Source: Apodospora peruviana (taxonomy: Eukaryota > Ascomycota > Sordariomycetes > Sordariales > Lasiosphaeriaceae). From it: 64,000 nt of DNA. The stretch covers positions 3,100,001 to 3,164,000 of the forward strand of contig JAUEDM010000004.1 in assembly GCA_033439685.1 (NCBI GenBank), written 5' to 3'. The translations under genes were made by a program, and so were the position numbers. The notes below the pieces were generated by a model. It saw nothing but the letters and a program-made list of their open reading frames with translations, had not been told where the DNA came from and did not search any database. This document shows positions 11,597-22,766 of the stretch, one piece after another (the stretch's first letter is position 1; the number at the start of each line of letters is the position of its first letter).

Positions 11597-14348
11597 ATGC
11601 GTAAGTACCACCCGCAACCGCAATGAATCGAGTTCCCTTGAAGCTTATTATTTTAAAACAGATCGCGTCAAATCATGGGCCAGAGCAAAGGCTCACGGCA
11701 GTCCGCCTGGCCTCCTTCTGGGTAGTCTCAATCAAAAGACAACAGGGCCATCAAAACCAGCGACCGGCAACGGATTGAGTTCCCTTGATGGCGCTGGCGA
11801 TGACGGCGCAGTGGTCTCGGGATCCGAGCAGCCCGATTCCCAGGGCAAGGCTAGCATTGCAGCGCGATTTGGCTTCACCGTCAAGCATGTCGTGTTTCAC
11901 AGCTGGCTGAACGTGTTGCTCGTCTTTGTGCCCGTCGGAATCGCCGTCGAGCTCACCCACCAGTCAGCCGGCCTCATCTTTGCCATGAACGCGATCGCCA
12001 TCATTCCGCTCGCCGGCCTGCTGAGCCACTCCACCGAGGTTGTGGCCGCGAGCCTAGGCGACGCGATTGGCGCCTTGATCAACGTGACCTTTGGCAACGC
12101 GGTTGAGTTGATCATTTTGTAAGAACCCCCCGGACATATTCCCATAGCTTGAGCTGTGACTAACAACTGTGCGTGTTTTCCAGCATGTTAGTATTCACGA
12201 CAACTCCCTTAATTGAGTATGTGCCAAGGTAATCGGCAACGGCTAACATGATATCGTTCTTGGCTGCAGCATCGCCCTTGTCAAGGTAAGCATCGCACTG
12301 GGGCAACGCCAACTAAGTCATAGACAACCCCCTCGATGCATGAGAAATGCTAATAACCGACGGCAGAACGAAATACGTATAGTTCAGGCTTCGCTCCTCG
12401 GGTCGATCCTTTCCAACCTGCTTCTCATTCTGGGCATGGCCTTCTTCCTTGGCGGGCTTCGATATCGTGAACAGGTACGGTACCCATCAACCTAGCAGAG
12501 GCTGGAACGCGACGCTAATATGCCCCGATAGATCTACAACAGCACCGTAACTCAGATGAGCGCATGTCTGCTGTGTCTGGCCGTTATGAGCTTGCTATTA
12601 CCGGTATGACACCGTCTCTCGGAAAGCAGTTGTCATTTATCGATCTATCTAACGCTTGCATAGACAGCTTTCCATGCGTCTTTCAAGGATTTGGCGACTG
12701 CAGACAAAAACGTGCTCCAGGTTAGCCGTGGAGTCAGCGTGGTATGCTTTTACCCTTACCAGTAATCTAGCCTACAACTGCTGATAATGTTCAGATCCTC
12801 TTGCTTGTATATGCACTCTACCTTTTATTCCAACTGAACTCGCATGCATACATGTACGAGTCGACACCGCGGCACATTATCGATCAGGAGACGGTACGCG
12901 GACCAGCGGCCCAATACTTTGACTCGTCGTCGGATTCAGATTCGGACTCGTCTTCCAGTTCTTCGGACTCTAGTAGTTCGGATTCGTCCGGCGGCGCTCG
13001 AGAAACAGTTAGGCGCGTCTTCAAGCGCAAGACGTTACGTCAAACGGATAACAGCAAGCCTGCCAGCATACGAAGTAACCAAGAACAGGAGGTGCAACAG
13101 AATGAGGTCGAGCCCACATCGGCGGAAGGAGAAGACAGGGAGCTTGATGTGCCCGAAGGCTCTCACAAGAAGGAGCGAAAGGAGCAACGTCGTCATCATC
13201 ACAAAAAGCACAGACACAGCAAGCACCGCCGCGCATCAACAACGGATGATGCTGCAGCTCCTGATCCTGACGAAGAGAGAGGCGAAAAGTCTTCTCGTCG
13301 AAATCACCCTCCGGCAGGTCTTTTGCAGGACAACAACACGCCCGCTGCTGCTCACCAGGGTCCTGCTGCTGACTTGGAAGCTCAAACGGTCCCTGATAGC
13401 AATCGCCCGAAATCCACACTTCTGGGGTTCCTTCGACCGACGCTACCCAAACACCTATCCCAGAACGTCTTTACGACTCCACCGCCGCTGCCTCCCCAGG
13501 AAGGTTTTACCACGACTCCGAGATCCGCCAGTCGCGGCCACGGCCGCCGCAGCAGCCACACTCCACGACGGACGAAATCGACTCCCGAGCATATGAACCG
13601 TGAGATCTACCGGGTCGCAACCGGGGACCACCCGCCCCATTTCGTTCCGGTGCCCGTCGGCGGCGGCGTCGGCCGTCCCAAGACTCCCGGCGCAGCAGCA
13701 CCGGCAACATCAGACGTCGCAGGTGCAACAACCATCAAAGATGAGGAAGAAGTCCCGCAGCAAAACATGTCCAAAACGTCCGCCATTATCCTTCTGCTCG
13801 TGTCGACTGCCCTGGTGGCTGTCTGCGCCGAGTTTATGGTCTCGTCGATCAACGAAGTCGTTGCGAGCAACTCGGGCATTTCCGAAGCCTTCATCGGACT
13901 CATTCTCCTGCCGATCGTCGGTAACGCGGCCGAGCACGTTACGGCGGTAACGGTGGCCGTCAAAAACAAGATGGACCTGGCCATCGGCGTGGCGGTCGGC
14001 AGCTCGATCCAGATAGCGCTGTTTGTGACGCCGCTCATCGTGATCCTGGGCTGGATCCTCGACAAGCAGATGAGTTTGTACTTCACCCTGTTCGAGACGG
14101 TCTCGCTGTTTGTGTCGACGTTCATTGTGAACTTTTTGGTATTGGATGGTCGGAGTAATTATCTGGAAGGGGCGCTCCTGGTGGCTGCGTACGTGATAAT
14201 TGCTGTTGCGGCCTTTTTCTACCCTAGTGAGGAGGACACGAGTGTGGCTGGAGGGGGAAAGGATGGTGGGAATGATACTACTGTCGCTGCGGCGCGCATG
14301 GTGGAGGTGCTGATTGGGAGGGGGTTGGCGAGTCTTGCTGGGATGTAA
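11597..14348 (+). CDS. cax: CAX-type vacuolar Ca2+/H+ exchanger
   Basis: Eight exons: 11597-11600, 11662-12118, 12184-12186, 12270-12285, 12367-12474, 12532-12603, 12664-12741 and 12795-14348. All joins keep phase. The product has the two-repeat cation/proton exchanger architecture. The first repeat contains HSTEVVAASLGDAIGALINVTFGNAVELI. The second, after a long loop, contains GLILLPIVGNAAEHVTAVTVA. These are the GNxxE/GNAAEH signatures that bind Ca2+. About ten hydrophobic helices are visible. The central loop (about 13,000-13,740) is unusual: a Ser/Asp run (SSDSDSDSSSSSSDSS), then a His/Lys stretch (HHHKKHRHSKHRR) and Pro-rich sequence. Known relatives (yeast VCX1) exchange vacuolar H+ for cytosolic Ca2+. 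A single-codon first exon and two micro-exons make naive gene calls fail here. Confidence 0.9.
12184..12186 (+). other. cax: 3-nt micro-exon in exchanger gene
   Basis: The trinucleotide CAT is flanked by a full intron on each side: 12119-12183 (GTAAGA...GACTAAC...TTTCCAG) and 12187-12269 (GTTAGT...GGCTAAC...GCTGCAG). Including it gives ELIIFIIALVK, which has the same spacing to the following RIVQAS motif as yeast VCX1. Skipping it removes exactly one Ile from a membrane helix. Confidence 0.7.
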
Positions 14349-14577
14349 ATACTCGGTAGTGGAAAAGGGGCTGCGACAAGAAGTACTACAAGGGGCGCTT
14401 AGAGCAACAATATTCTCAACTTGCAGGGTCTGGTTCAGTAGTTAACTAAATTCGGAAGACACTATTATTTCTACATGTAGCTTATACCTCAGCAGTTTCT
14501 GACCTGTGGGCTAGTTACCGGGTAGGTGTGTCTGCAGCTTGGTGGAGGCTTTGCGGTTGATTGAGAATGTTTCTCCC
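14349..14577. other. Short spacer between exchanger and MFS remnant
   Basis: 3' flank of the exchanger gene; nothing else seen. Confidence 0.4.
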
Positions 14578-14593
14578 GGGGGGGGGGGGGGGG
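14578..14593. repeat. G16 homopolymer at truncation point
   Basis: Sixteen consecutive G residues lie exactly where recognisable MFS coding begins. This could be a breakpoint scar or an assembly-prone site. Confidence 0.8.
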
Positions 14594-15072
14594 TCGGCAC
14601 GCTTCTAGGACTCGCGTACACGGCCAAGTTGAGCGACAAGACCGTCAGATGACACACGGCCGCGGGCCTGCCAACGACACCGGAGGGTCGTTTGCCTCTT
14701 GCTATGGCTCTGGCGGGCGTTCTGGCGGGCGTGCTGGCGTTTCCGCTCGGGTTGTTCATGTACGGCTGGAGCGTGGAACTGCGCGTGCACTGGATGGTCC
14801 CGCAGATCGGCACGGCGGTGCCGGGGTTTGGGTCCATCTTGAACTTTGTCGGGATCCAGACGTACCTGATTGACGCGTTCGAGGAGCATGCTGCGAGTGC
14901 TGTGGGGGCTAACGCGGTGCTGAGGGGCATTGTCGGCGCCCTTCTCCCCCTGAGCGGGCTGGGTCTGTATGATGCGCTTGGGTGGGGATGGGGAAACAGT
15001 TTGCTGGCGTTTATTGCACTGGCCTTTGCTCCTGTGTCGTTGATTTTTGGTAGGTATGGTGGGAGGATATGA
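14578..15072 (+). pseudogene. MFS drug-type transporter, 3' remnant
   Basis: Only the C-terminal third of a major-facilitator transporter (DHA1-like) is present. The segment PEGRLPLAMALAGVL, a helix ending LFMYGWSVELRVHW, GSILNFVGIQTYLIDAF, and the final GWGNSLLAFIALAF helix with RYGGRI match the last four or so membrane helices of that class. The frame carries an in-frame TGA at 14650-14652 and begins abruptly at a run of 16 G (14578-14593). No upstream part was found before the G-run, so the copy is truncated. It is the first of six disabled genes in a row. Confidence 0.75.
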
Positions 15073-15093
15073 AGGGTGAAGGGGGGTTCGAGG

Positions 15094-16365
15094 TCAAGAC
15101 TTGAAGCACTTTAATAGATATGGGTAGTCCTTTCGAATATCACTCGTCATAACAATAGACAACACTTTAATTGCATTTAGATCGGTGCTTTGAGCAAGGC
15201 CTCCTCCACCTTCTCTGTCACCGCTACTGGTACCGGTACGACACCAAACATGTCGCGACACCAACTCTATGCCCGAAACATGCGCCAGATTCAGTTTCCT
15301 CAAGTTCCTCCCCAATTCAAAATGATTCACCCCCGTCGCCATCTCGGCCAGCACAATCACCGCCTTGATCGGCGCCGCATCTATCCCGAGCCTCTCAGCC
15401 AAACAACACCACGCCACCAACAGGTCGGGCACATCCTCGGAAAATAGTCCTGTTATCAAAACTATCCGGCGCTTTCAGCCGATTATGCGGCGGCGAATTC
15501 CTCGCCAGGTCAACCAAACTGGCGAACTGCTGCCCGTAGCACTCATTCGAGATGTCCATCGCGCCCTGTAAGCGCAAGCCAAGCGCGTCCCCAATCCGAA
15601 TTCTCACATATGGTCGACGGCAAGCATGGCGTTAGCGACGGACGGCGTCAGACCATCCCGGTAAAGCAAGAAGTGGTCTTCGTCGGATGACTCGATACGA
15701 CCGGCGTTTATCAGCATCATCAAGGGGTGAAACACCCCGTTGACGTTGGACAGGCAGACTTCGACCACGCTGCTGCACCATTTAAGCTCGGTCGGGAACA
15801 AGATGTCCGCCACAGTCTCGCAGATTGCCGGGTTGATGGCAGCTTGTCGTTAACCACCCGGTCGTACACAAGTAGCCGGTGAGATGAATATGCGTTCCTT
15901 TTTGCCCAGGACCATCGGTTCCCCTTCCCCTTCCTCGTTTATCCTGCACGAGTACGGCGAGAGATTGGTCTCAAAGATGCACCCGACCTCCACACCCATG
16001 CTGTCGGCGACCAGCGAGAACAGGTTCCCCGGAATGGCGACGATGATGTGCCTGACGAGCGAAAAGCACTTGAGTTCGTGGAGCACTGTCTCCTGCCCGG
16101 TCGACGGGACCGTTAGGATGATGATCTGCGAGAAAGCAACCACTTCGCTCATGTCTGAGGTAATGCGGAGGCTCGTCGAGCCCTCCATGAGTCCGATTGC
16201 TCGTAGCAGATGGCCATTCTGTTTCCGGAGGTGGTTGACGTGCCGGAGGTGAGTTGGGTGAGAGTAGAGGAGGACGCTTCTGCCGTGGCTTTGCAGGCCG
16301 GCGGCAAGGGTAAAGCCGGCCGGACCGGCGCCGACGATGGACACGGTCGGTTGTACGAGGTCCAT
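15094..16365 (-). pseudogene. Opine (octopine/nopaline) dehydrogenase-like enzyme, disabled
   Basis: Starting at Met 16365 the protein opens with a Rossmann motif (VSIVGAGPAGFTLAAGL) and continues through the NAD(P) domain (VVAFSQIIILTVPSTG). The C-terminal helical domain has the opine-dehydrogenase hallmark NVNGVFHPLMMLINAG and a following LLYRDGLTP. Three lesions break it: an in-frame TAA (15850-15852, GGT GGT TAA CGA), a shift near 15607 consistent with 2 extra bases (CATATGTG), and another near 15450 between DSFDNR and FSEDVPDLLVAW. Family members reductively couple an amino acid and a keto acid. The substrate here is unknown. The TAA could derive from CAA by one C-to-T change. Confidence 0.8.
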
Positions 16366-16894
16366 GGCTTTGAAGGAGAGAGAAGTCCCGAGTTCGAACA
16401 ACGCATATCCGAGTCTAGAGGGGGAGGATGATGGGTCAGACTGTCCGGATATAAGTCTACACCACAACTCAGGATCTAAAGCTATTAATTAGGAGCCGCC
16501 AGATCAGATCACTTCCCTGGGCACCACTAGTGCCAGGCGTTCTCACACCAACCCCTGCCACCTGATCAAAATGCCAAGGATAACTGGCTTTTGTATACTC
16601 ACCCCCTCGGGCTGCCGGTGTGAGCAAGTGTGCTCCCTTTTACTACCACGCAATGGCCCGACGGTCCCAACTAATCTTCTCCTACCGGTATATGTACGTC
16701 ATTCCAATGAGGGCTTATTAGGAAGTTGTGATTGACACCTGACTAGTGGTTACAATATTTCCATACCAGCAGGCCAACCCGGAGTGCTCCATCGTTAGAT
16801 TCAGATTCATGTTATTGCCGCAATGCTGCTTATGTTCCAAACGAAAGCAAAGGAGTGATACGGATTTACAATGTACTGCAGACACCATGCAATA
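16366..16894. other. Intergenic between opine-DH and ferric-reductase remnants
   Basis: No ORF with coding character; the 5' flank of the opine-DH remnant and 3' flank of the reductase remnant meet here. Confidence 0.4.
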
Positions 16895-19334
16895 TCACCA
16901 AGCAAAGGCCTCTTCAACCAGGTCTACCCTAAATCCTCCCTTAACACAGCGCACGACATGCTTCGTGACCTCGTCGGCCATACCGCCTGGGGCACATACC
17001 AGAACAGCGGTCTGATGGCGACCAGTTTCCACGGCCATCCTTAGCACAGACTCGATGTCCATCCTTCCTGATTTCACGTCTCCTGCAGCCTGAGTCACAG
17101 AGACCCCCTTTTCCGTAGCCGGCACGTTACCATCGACATGACCTTGCGGCAGGTAATCCCCCGAGTCTGCCTTTGCAGAACCTGCACGCCCGCCGCCTGT
17201 GCACCAGAACATATATTCCACCATCCCGTCATTTACACTGCCGTCACCCAGAAATTTTCGCCTCACATGCTCAATGAGACCACGCTCTCTGGCTGACCAT
17301 GCTAATATCAACCGTTGAGCCTTGAACCTAGCACTGAGACCACCGACCCCTCGGTGCTGCTGCCGCAACCGCTCACCATTCTCGAGCTGATCACCATGCT
17401 CCTCGCCTTGGCGACTGTGTTGATTTCTTTCTGCGCAAGCAGCCGCCTGAAACTCTTGGATAAACCCCAGCACGTGCGTGATCCCAATACCCACCGGCAA
17501 AGCACACCACAGTATCCGCGGCAAACAACGGAGCCAGAGTTGCGCGGTGACCTGGATAAAGGCCCTCCGTGTATATACTAGACAGTTCCACAGACCCGCC
17601 GGCGGCTTCTCTAGATGATTGTTGGAGATGGCGCCTCGGCGTAGAGGTCATACCGGCGTGAGCGCGGACCAGCAGTCTGATGCATGGTCGTTCGTCTTCG
17701 GCCTCCTGCCCAGAAGGACTTGTTTTCTTCCATCCCGCAACACTGAACGGATGACCCTCCCAGAGCTTACCACCTCCCGACATGGAAAAGAAATACAAAA
17801 ACGTATGCTGACCAGGCCGTCCAAACCCCTTTATCGTTCTCGGGAAAACGGTGATCTGCATGATATTTCCATCGGGACAGCCAGGAATCGCTTCAACCAG
17901 CGCCTTCGAACCTGCGAGGAGTCGGTTGTAGTAAGCAGTGCGGCCCAGGCGTGCGAGCCTGTCGGCGGCCCAGAACGCAAAAAGCAGAGGTACAAGCCAG
18001 ACCTGGTAGCCGTAGTCGAAGCCGAAGTGCGGAACGAGGTGGTACCAGCAGCCGACTCGCGCCAGGATGACGAGGACGATGTGCAGCGCCAGAAAGGTTT
18101 CGTAGAAACGGATTCGAATGGGTAAGACGGCAAAGGCGACGGCGAGGCATAGGGCTATTATTGCGATTATTCCCCACCACTTTTTTCCCGTCCGTTTAAT
18201 TAGCTTGTATTAAGAGTTTCGGAAAGGGGGTGTACATAAACACACATAGAAAGGTTCCGCCGTCTTCGCAGTATACGCCGCTGCTCCTCCGTACCCGGGC
18301 TCAAAGTACGCCAAGGTATAGACGATGGAATGGACCACGGCTTGCGCAGTGGCCACCCTCGCGGTCCATCGGTGCAGGGTCAGGAACGTCGTCTGGCTCA
18401 ATCCCGTCAGCGCGATCAGCAGGTTGTTGCGGGCTGCGAAGAGGATGGCGATGCTCATGTTGGCCAGACTCAAGGTTCCTGTGCGGTTGCCCACGTACTC
18501 GCACAACTCGAATTTCGCTGACAAGAACCAGATGTTGGGCTGGAAGCTGCGGAAGGAGACGGCGGAGAATATGATGTTGAGGACGATGTACAGTCCGACG
18601 GAGATGCTGAGGACTCGGCTTGGTAGGTAGCCAATTCGTCCCGGCAGAGGCTCGAGATGCCGCGACCCGAGGAGTGCCGGGAGGAGAATGGCTTGTTGGA
18701 GGCCTGACCGGCGAGCGAGCGTTTGTTTCTGGCGATGCAGATTCGGAGACATACTGGCGGTCTGGGCGAGCAGGCCGCATGCAACGCAGATGCCGATGAC
18801 GACGAGGTAAAGGATTATTCTGATTTTCAAGCAGTTAGACAGGCTTGCGGGTGCCAAAAGGGACAGTATGAGAGGTAGAGACGTAACGAAATATCTCGTG
18901 TGCAGATACTCTTCTCTCGCAAACTCCCCCAGCGTGCCGTGCGCAGCAGCATAGTACAAATCGCTGTTCACCAAGCTAGTCTCGTTGAGCCAGGTCGCAT
19001 CGTCGGTTAGTTCGACTGTCGGCGGCATCGCTAGTCATGCCCATTGTCTCCATGTCTCTGACCACCAAAACCACCATGTCGTCCCCCATCCCGCTGTCGG
19101 TGTGCTGCTGCCGCCATGCTCGAACGTGGTGCAGGTCAGATAGAGCGAGGAGAGCGAGTCGTGGCATGCCTGGCAGCATAGGTCCGGGTACAGCGAGATG
19201 CCGAAGCCGAGGATGCCTTGCTTGGATGCGACAGCGATGGCAGCATCGTGACCGGACAGAAGGGGTAGGATGAGAATGGTAAACAACCAGAAGGGCGTTA
19301 TAGAGACGGCCATGGCGGACGTGTTGATTGACAT
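16895..19334 (-). pseudogene. Ferric-chelate reductase (FRE type), disabled
   Basis: A near full-length fungal ferric reductase. In order: signal-like N-terminus (ITPFWLFTILILPLLSG) and extracellular cysteines (CCQACHDSLSSLYLTC). Then the haem-binding membrane domain (AARNNLLIALTGLSQTTF and LHRWTARVATAQAVVH), with its paired histidines. A phase-0 intron (18180-18245) follows, then WWGIIAIIALCLAVAF, the FAD domain (GRPGQHTFLYFF, EGHPFSVAGW) and the NADPH domain ending VLVCAPGGMADEVTKHVV. A one-base insertion near 17489 shifts the frame inside the NADPH-binding motif: FAGG continues as YWDH in one frame and as GIGITHVLGF in the other. An in-frame TGA (19035-19037) separates the N-terminal exon from the rest, although an unpredicted intron might remove it. 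Such enzymes reduce Fe3+ (or Cu2+) at the plasma membrane. Confidence 0.8.
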
Positions 19335-20173
19335 GTGGCTGTATTACAGGATGAGAGATCACTGATGGTGATTCGTTCCAATGTGACCGCTGATAATCCT
19401 GTTTACATGCGGATATCAGTACGGTAGCGAAAAGATAGATCTAAGGTAGTTTGGCACGACAGGTTCAGGTCAAATTCCAGCGAAGGCCTGACCCGAGGGT
19501 GAAGTGAGAAACCACCTGCATCATCCCGATTTCCCTATGTTTTCCGGCCAATCGGTAGCGTTCCATGAGTGTAACATTCACTTTTTTTTTTTTTTTTGTG
19601 GGGGGGGGGGAAGAGAAGAATTGAGCTCGTTTCGGTGGTCTGTAGAGAGGCATACTTAATGGACTGGTTATTGGCCGAAGTCTAATACATGGAGGGTATG
19701 AGTGTGAGGAGCGGGATTGAGCAAGTTTTGGGGGTTCAGACACCAGACGTCGGAGGATGGATTCCCTATTCGGGTAGTAAGTGCTTGCCGACGTCCAAGC
19801 AACGACATGGTGTTGTATTCGCGAATGTAAACTTCATGTTGGAGCACGAATGATTTCAGGCAACTCGTATGGATGGTATTGCAGTGATAATCTTCCACGT
19901 GACAGGTCATGGGTGTCAGAAGCGATAAACTAAATGGTTCTACGGAATATTCAATGCTCTGCATACTGAATTCTGGAACACCAGGGCTGAGGGTAGAATT
20001 AATCCACTCAGTCAGTACCCTCATCCTCACGCAGACAACACAATACCTAGGTACCCAACCTACATCCAAGTATCTCCATTTCTAGCAACAGCACTACAGT
20101 CTACAGCAAGCCGTGAAGGATAATATCACCAAACACGGACATAGAGAAAGTCACCCAGACAAACTAAAAAATC
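19335..20173. other. Intergenic, nothing recognised
   Basis: Contains T- and G-homopolymers near 19580-19610 and one minus ORF (19668-20069) without family features. Confidence 0.4.
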
Positions 20174-20969
20174 ATGGACGACACCAAAGAACTAGCCCTC
20201 GGCTACACCCGCGCCAGCGACACCCAGTTCAACGCAGGCCTCTTCCTGCTACGCAAACTTGCCATCACATCCGGTATGCGCGCGTGCTCGACGTCGGCTA
20301 ACCTAACTGCTCACATCGCCGACAACCTCGTCAGCGGCCCGTCCTCCTCCGTACCAACAACCCCCAACTACGAACAGTCTGTTCGGAATAACTTGTCTTT
20401 CTTCCAAGGTAGAGCAGAAGATCTCTCCAGCTTCCCAGCGGATAGTTTCGACGTGGTATTCATCAACTCGACGCTCCACTGGGTGCATGACCAGCCCGCG
20501 GCGGTCACAGAATTCGCGCGCGTGTTGGCGCCGGGCGGGAAGCTGGGCGTGTCGGGCGGGTCCGGGGACTTTGTGACCGCGCAGGAGCGGGTCAAGGCGG
20601 ACGTGCTGGAGACGCGGGATCCTTTACAAAGATTACAAAGAGGAAGCGCCGCCCAGGTTTCTGAGGAGGAGCGAGATGGAGAGGTTGCTTGATAATGCTA
20701 GGTTTAAAAGGGAAAGGGAAATTGTGGTGAACAAGATCGTCAAGGAGGCCAAAGACGCGGATGCCAAAGACGCGGATGCCAAAGACGCGGATGTCATGAT
20801 TGATTGGTTGGATGTTAGTTCGTCGGGCAAGACGTATGGCGGCATTCCGCTTGACCTGAAGCCGCGCGCGAGGGAAGAGAAGAAGAGGGGGTGGGAGAAG
20901 ATAGCCGACGGCGAGACCGGAAAGGTTCGGATGGAGATGGAGCTGTTGGTTACTGTCGCTGTTGTTTAG
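20174..20969 (+). pseudogene. Class I SAM-dependent methyltransferase, disabled
   Basis: The protein starts at ATG 20174 (MDDTKELALGYTRASDTQF) and has methyltransferase landmarks: an acidic-motif region (FFQGRAEDLSSFPADSFDVV), then FINSTLHWVHD and FARVLAPGGKLGV. The SAM-binding motif I (VLDVGCGTG) is gone. VLDVG is still readable at 20284-20298 in another frame, and about 11 bases of the rest are missing; a 2-base gain and the loss together preserve the downstream frame. A second shift near 20620 separates it from the C-terminal part (KEEAPPRFLRRSEMERLLD to the stop at 20969), which also carries three copies of a 15-bp unit. It cannot make a working enzyme as it stands. Confidence 0.75.
20748..20792 (+). 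repeat. 15-bp unit repeated three times
   Basis: GCCAAAGACGCGGAT occurs three times in perfect tandem (20748, 20763, 20778) and encodes repeated AKDAD inside the methyltransferase remnant. Confidence 0.95.
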
Positions 20970-21274
20970 ACCAGGGAAGATGTTTCCGATTGTAGAATGT
21001 TGTGTTGTTGTTCTGTTATGCCCGCGGACTGTCGGGACGGACCCCCGGATGGTCGGAGCTGTTGCGGAGATAGGAGGATGGGGGCGGATTTTGTCCCCGT
21101 TAGAAGGCCTTGTTCGGCCCCCGCTCCGTCTTACACGTACCTTATACGCGGATACATCCTTGCAGCGACAACATTATATATTCAGGCCACTTAGAATAAA
21201 GAATCACCAAAATAGAGACAGAGTAGGTATCTCGTCTTTACAGACTATCCCTCCGCGTCTCCGTGTGGCCGACG

Positions 21275-22629
21275 ATGCCTTCCCAACTTCCCCGTCTTCC
21301 AGGCCGTGCCAACAACCTCTTGACGACTGGCGGCCCCGGGTCCACAAACTGCTGTGGCAGACTGAACCCTGCTGCTGGGTCTATAAGAGCTTCCAGCACC
21401 CCCCATCAGCTTTCTTTTGTTTCTCCGTCTTCCTCACGGAGCCTGTCGTTTCAGTCCAACAGTACTAGCCGTGCCACAAATTTACAGACATTCTTCAAGC
21501 AGCCACGCTCGCAAATCGCCAACATGTCCACCACCATAATGCCTGCTACTGGAGGGCACAACGAGGCCTGCTGCAATATTCCGCCTGTGGTGGCATCTGG
21601 CTACACCCCGAAGGGGTCATATGAGCAGCTTGGTGGGCTCAAGACTTGTAAGCTATTCGAGACGTTTCCCAGTTATTTACGGGTCAACACATCATACGTG
21701 CTCGATATGACCTCTAACAAATACCGTGCAATTTGTAGATGTGACTGGTCCAGCCGAAGCGACCAAAGGACTGGTGATGATCTACGACGCCTTTGCATAC
21801 GTCGAGCAGACCCTCCAGGGCGCTGATATCCTCGCTGCGAGCGATGCTCGGAAGTACAAGGTTTTCATGCCGGATTGGTTCAAGGGGGATCCGATTTCTG
21901 CTGAGCTGTAAGTTTGCTCTTCTGCCGAGTTGAAGTGGGTATAATTTTTGTGACGAAAGACTAATTAATAACGCTTGCAATTTGCTGAAACAGCTTCCCT
22001 CCTGATACAGAGGAAAAGCAACATAAAGTGGGCGAGTAGTTCTCCAAGCCCGAACACCGGCCACACACCGTTGCTGCTGCTCTTCCCGACTATGTCAAAG
22101 CGCTGCGCAAGGCGAATCCGCACATTCAGGAGTTGGGAATTGTTGGTGTAAGTTGAGCTTCACTTTTTTTTTTTTTTCCAATCTCATTTGCTTGCCATTT
22201 CTTATTTCTATTTAGGCTATTGTCTGGTACCTTTAGTGATCACAACTCCTCATAACGAATGATACACTGACAAGACATTCCCGGACTGTTTAGTTCTGCT
22301 GGGGCGGCAAGGTCGTGTCTCTCGTGACCTCAGCGGAGACAAATCCGTTCACGATTGCCGCCGTTGCCCATCCGGCTATGGTTGACCCGTCAGAAGCAGA
22401 TAAGATATCCGTGCCGTACATCTTGCTTGCCTCACAGGAGGAACCGGTTGACACGGTCAAGGAGTTTCAGGATAACCTCAGGGTGTCGAACCATGTCGAG
22501 ATGTTCAGCGACCAAGTTCACGGGTGGATGGCGGCTCGCGGGGATTTGTCGAATCCACGCGTAAGGGAGCAGTATATCCGCGGGTATCGGACAATTCTGC
22601 AGTTTTTTCGAGAGCACTGGGGCTCATGA
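21275..22629 (+). pseudogene. Dienelactone hydrolase family protein with in-frame stop
   Basis: Four exons (21275-21647, 21739-21907, 21994-22147, 22294-22629), all phase-consistent. The N-terminus is Arg/Ser-rich with no acidic residues in its first 60 or so, like a mitochondrial presequence. It then gives ACCNIPPVVASGYTPKGSYE, typical of the fungal dienelactone hydrolase family. The nucleophile motif GFCWGGKVV is built across the third intron, and the catalytic-His segment FSDQVHGWMAARGD is near the end. Exon 3 contains an in-frame TAG (22037-22039, GGC GAG TAG TTC TCC) with the coding frame continuing cleanly on both sides. One C-to-T change from CAG would explain it. All other motifs look intact, so this is the least damaged of the six. 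The 300 bases upstream hold no other gene. Confidence 0.8.
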
Positions 22630-22766
22630 CTGTTGAGGTTGGATATGCGTGTGAGAGGACGCGTTAGCATGACAAAGGCTTTGTTGTAGCAAACTCTGAC
22701 AGATGGCCTGGAAAACATCAATGTTTATTTGAAAGTCGAGTGGGTTACTCTTTTCGATAGTTAGCA

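Noticed and set aside
22001..22040. Intron to remove the TAG in the dienelactone hydrolase gene
   Set aside because: No donor at usable distance; the only GT...TAG pair spans about 12 bases.
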